A stretch of DNA of 64,000 nucleotides. Source: Pseudomonas sp. IAC-BECa141 (GTDB lineage: Bacteria; Pseudomonadota; Gammaproteobacteria; Pseudomonadales; Pseudomonadaceae). The notes below the pieces were generated by a model. That model saw only the letters and a list, made by a program, of their open reading frames with translations, searched no databases and had not been told where the DNA came from. The stretch covers positions 5,084,001 through 5,148,000 of the forward strand of contig NZ_CP065410.1 in NCBI RefSeq assembly GCF_020544405.1, in the 5' to 3' direction. Within the stretch, counting starts at the first letter, position 1. Every line of letters starts with the position of its first letter. A program made the position numbers and the translations under genes. Of the stretch, positions 60,657 through 64,000 are shown piece after piece.

Positions 60657-61682
60657 TCAAAGGGCCAGTGGCGCCCGTTCGCACAGCGTTGCCAATGCCT
60701 TCGCCCATTGCGGGTCATCATTCAGGCATGGCACCAGCACCAACTCCTCTCCCCCCGCCTCTCGGAACTGTTCCTTGCCGCGATCGCCGATCTCTTCCAG
60801 GGTCTCGATGCAATCGGCAACGAACGCCGGGCACATGACCAGAATCTTCTTCACGCCGCTTTTGGCCAGTTCATCCAGGCGCGCTTCGGTGTAGGGTTCG
60901 ATCCATTTCGCCCGGCCCAGCCGCGATTGAAATGACACCGACCACTTGCCGTCCGGCAGCCCCATGCGCTCAGCAAACAACGCCGCCGTGCGCAGGCACT
61001 GGGCGCGATAACAGGTGGCCAAGACGGCAGCCGAAGCGTTTTTGCAGCAATCTTCATTCTTGAAGCAATGATTGCCGGTCGGGTCGAGCTTGGTCAGGTG
61101 CCGCTCCGGCAAACCGTGGAAGCTGAGCAACAGGTGATCGTAATCCTGCTGCAAGTGCGGCTTGGCGCTCGCCACCAGCGCGTCGAGGTATTCCGGCTGA
61201 TCGTAGAACGGCTGCAACACCGACAGTTGCACATCGAGCTTCTTCTCGCGCAGCACGCGCCTGGCCTCTTCGATCACCGTGGTCGTGGTGCTGTCGGCGA
61301 ACTGTGGATAAAGCGGTGCGAGGGTAATGCGTTTGTGACCCGCCGCGACCAGCTTCAACAGGCTTGTCTCGATCGACGGCTCGCCGTAACGCATGGCCAG
61401 CTCAACCGGGCCGTGAGTCCACTGCGCCTTCATCTGCTGTTGCAGACGACGGCTGAGCACCACCAGCGGCGAACCTTCCTCCCACCAGATCGAGGCGTAG
61501 GCATGGGCCGACTGCTCGGGGCGCTTGATCAGGATCAGCGACACCAGCAGACGTCGTACCGGCCACGGCAGGTCGATCACGTATGGGTCCATCAAAAATT
61601 GATTGAGGTAGCTGCGCACGTCGGCCACCGAAGTGGAGGCCGGCGAACCCAGGTTGACCAGAAGCAAGGCGTGATCGGTCAT
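60657..61682 (-). CDS. hemH: Ferrochelatase
   Basis: HemH inserts Fe2+ into protoporphyrin IX, the last step of haem synthesis. With ATG 61682 the product has 341 residues. The catalytic His is His189 in [11 protein letters not shown], and the conserved acidic patch is in [17 protein letters not shown] cysteine-rich segment lies at residues 206-229 (Cys206, 212, 213, 224, 229), where some bacterial ferrochelatases bind an internal [2Fe-2S] cluster. The upstream in-frame start at 61796 would overlap the neighbouring gene. Confidence 0.95.
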   Translation of the reverse strand: MTDHALLLVNLGSPASTSVADVRSYLNQFLMDPYVIDLPWPVRRLLVSLILIKRPEQSAHAYASIWWEEGSPLVVLSRRLQQQMKAQWTHGPVELAMRYGEPSIETSLLKLVAAGHKRITLAPLYPQFADSTTTTVIEEARRVLREKKLDVQLSVLQPFYDQPEYLDALVASAKPHLQQDYDHLLLSFHGLPERHLTKLDPTGNHCFKNEDCCKNASAAVLATCYRAQCLRTAALFAERMGLPDGKWSVSFQSRLGRAKWIEPYTEARLDELAKSGVKKILVMCPAFVADCIETLEEIGDRGKEQFREAGGEELVLVPCLNDDPQWAKALATLCERAPLAL

Positions 61683-61695
61683 GCAACGTCCTATT

Positions 61696-62598
61696 TCAGA
61701 GGCGGCCGGAAAGATCATCCAGGGCCGCGCGTAAATCCGTGAACCGGAAAGTGAATCCCGCTTCCAGCAAGCGTTTCGGCGTGGCCCGTTGGCCACCCAG
61801 TAACAACAATGACATCTCGCCGAGCCCGACCTTCAAGGCGAGGGCCGGCATCGGCATGAACGCCGGGCGGTGCAGCACGCTGCCCAGCGTCCTGGCAAAT
61901 TCGCGATTGCGCACAGGGTTCGGCGCGCACGCATTATAAGGACCGCTCGCCTGATTGCGGTGCAGAAGAAAATCAATCAGGGCGATTTGGTCATCGATAT
62001 GAATCCACGGCATCCACTGCCGACCGTTGCCCAAAGGCCCGCCCAGCCCAAGCTTGAACGGCAGCAGCAGGCGCGACAAAAAGCCGCCCTCGGCCGACAG
62101 CACCAGCCCGGTGCGCACCAGCACCACGCGAATGTCCATCGCTTCGGCGCGCTGCGCGGTTTCCTCCCAGGCGATGCACAACTGGCTGGCGAAATCATCG
62201 ATCACCGGTGGCGAGTCTTCGGTCAACTCGCGCTCGCCGCCGTCACCATACCAACCCACGGCAGAACCCGAGATCAGCAGCGATGGTTTCTGCCCGCGAT
62301 TTTCCAGCCACGCCAGCAACGATTCGGTCAACGTGATCCGGCTGCTCCACAACAGCGCCTTGCGTCGATGGGTCCATGGCCGGTCGGCAATCGGCGCGCC
62401 GGCGAGGTTGACGATCACGTCGACCGGCTCATCGCCAAGGTCCTCCAGACGCGCGATTCCACGCACCTGGGCGCCACAGATTTTCGCGACTTTTTCCGGA
62501 CGACGACTCCAGACTGTCAGGCGATGCCCCTGCCCGGACCAGTGCCGGCAAAGCTGACGTCCGATCAATCCAGTACCGCCGGTCAGCAATATGTGCAT
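61696..62598 (-). CDS. TIGR01777-family NAD-dependent epimerase (YfcH-like)
   Basis: The 300-residue protein is an extended short-chain dehydrogenase-like enzyme: Rossmann loop GGTGLIG at 7-13, [17 protein letters not shown] near 67-83, and [11 protein letters not shown] where the Ser/Tyr/Lys region falls. The C-terminal domain ends with [20 protein letters not shown], typical of TIGR01777/DUF1731. It is 13 nt upstream of hemH and likely co-transcribed. Substrate unknown. Confidence 0.92.
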   Translation of the reverse strand: MHILLTGGTGLIGRQLCRHWSGQGHRLTVWSRRPEKVAKICGAQVRGIARLEDLGDEPVDVIVNLAGAPIADRPWTHRRKALLWSSRITLTESLLAWLENRGQKPSLLISGSAVGWYGDGGERELTEDSPPVIDDFASQLCIAWEETAQRAEAMDIRVVLVRTGLVLSAEGGFLSRLLLPFKLGLGGPLGNGRQWMPWIHIDDQIALIDFLLHRNQASGPYNACAPNPVRNREFARTLGSVLHRPAFMPMPALALKVGLGEMSLLLLGGQRATPKRLLEAGFTFRFTDLRAALDDLSGRL

Positions 62599-62693
62599 GA
62601 CTTCTTCCTCGCGTGGCGTTTTACCCCGATCACTAGTCTATTTTTATAAACAGGGATCTTTTCTATCGGGCAGGCTCTATTGTTTAACCATAG

Positions 62694-63994
<1,301 letters not shown>

Positions 63995-64000
63995 AAAACT

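Overview
The window is chromosomal DNA of a fluorescent Pseudomonas (P. fluorescens group, Gammaproteobacteria). The evidence is GC-rich coding sequence, gene orders typical of the genus (rplM-rpsI-petABC-sspAB; rsmI-lpoA-yraN-gmhA-dolP; mqo to hemH), and short inverted repeats of the Pseudomonas REP type. It is almost entirely core genome. I see no prophage, insertion sequence, CRISPR array, tRNA or rRNA gene.

Layout. (1) 1-15672, minus strand: the division and cell wall (dcw) cluster, mraZ-rsmH-ftsL-ftsI-murE-murF-mraY-murD-ftsW-murG-murC-ddlB-ftsQ-ftsA-ftsZ (ftsZ cut by the window edge). Many of the genes overlap by 1-11 nt. It is driven at least by a strong sigma70-like promoter followed by three 10-bp-phased MraZ boxes. 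(2) 16077-16430: rnpB (RNase P RNA), with rsmI upstream. Divergent from rsmI runs lpoA-yraN-gmhA-dolP. (3) 21083-25969, minus: sspB-sspA, the cytochrome bc1 operon petABC, and rplM-rpsI. (4) 26213-34980: a Tas-type aldo/keto reductase, an acyl-CoA dehydrogenase, a GlxA-type AraC regulator, zapE, trpS with a long C-terminal extension, an alpha/beta hydrolase, a YhcB/ZapG-type protein, an OmpA-like lipoprotein and a metallo-beta-lactamase-fold hydrolase. (5) 35082-43306, minus: a lipid or alcohol catabolic cluster made of a MalT-type LuxR regulator, DUF1329 and DUF1302 envelope proteins, and an AlkK-like acyl-CoA ligase. (6) 43463-53569: a LysE-type exporter, a 2-hydroxyacid dehydrogenase, rsmC, a manganese (yybP-ykoY) riboswitch with a GDT1/UPF0016 Mn exporter, an M48 lipoprotein protease, a chemoreceptor, an SRAP/YedK-like protein with altered active-site residues, and several small proteins. 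(7) 53627-63994: a YajG-like lipoprotein, mqo, hpt, upp-uraA, hemH, a TIGR01777 epimerase, and a renalase-like FAD enzyme overlapping a Trp-rich small protein.

How the genes work together. The dcw genes make lipid II and assemble the divisome. lpoA, gmhA and dolP serve the outer envelope. petABC and mqo feed and run the respiratory chain. upp, uraA and hpt salvage nucleobases. The alkK-like cluster probably takes up and activates fatty acids or related compounds under its own regulator.

The most informative non-coding element is the Mn riboswitch at 46228-46432. From the sequence alone one can draw a translational switch: the 5' strand of P1 can pair either with the 3' strand of P1 or with the ribosome-binding site. 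I found no clearly novel multi-gene system. The best candidates for follow-up are this switch, the divergent SRAP protein, the DUF1302/DUF1329/AlkK/LuxR cluster, the YegP-like tail on TrpS, and the 700-bp gap upstream of mqo.
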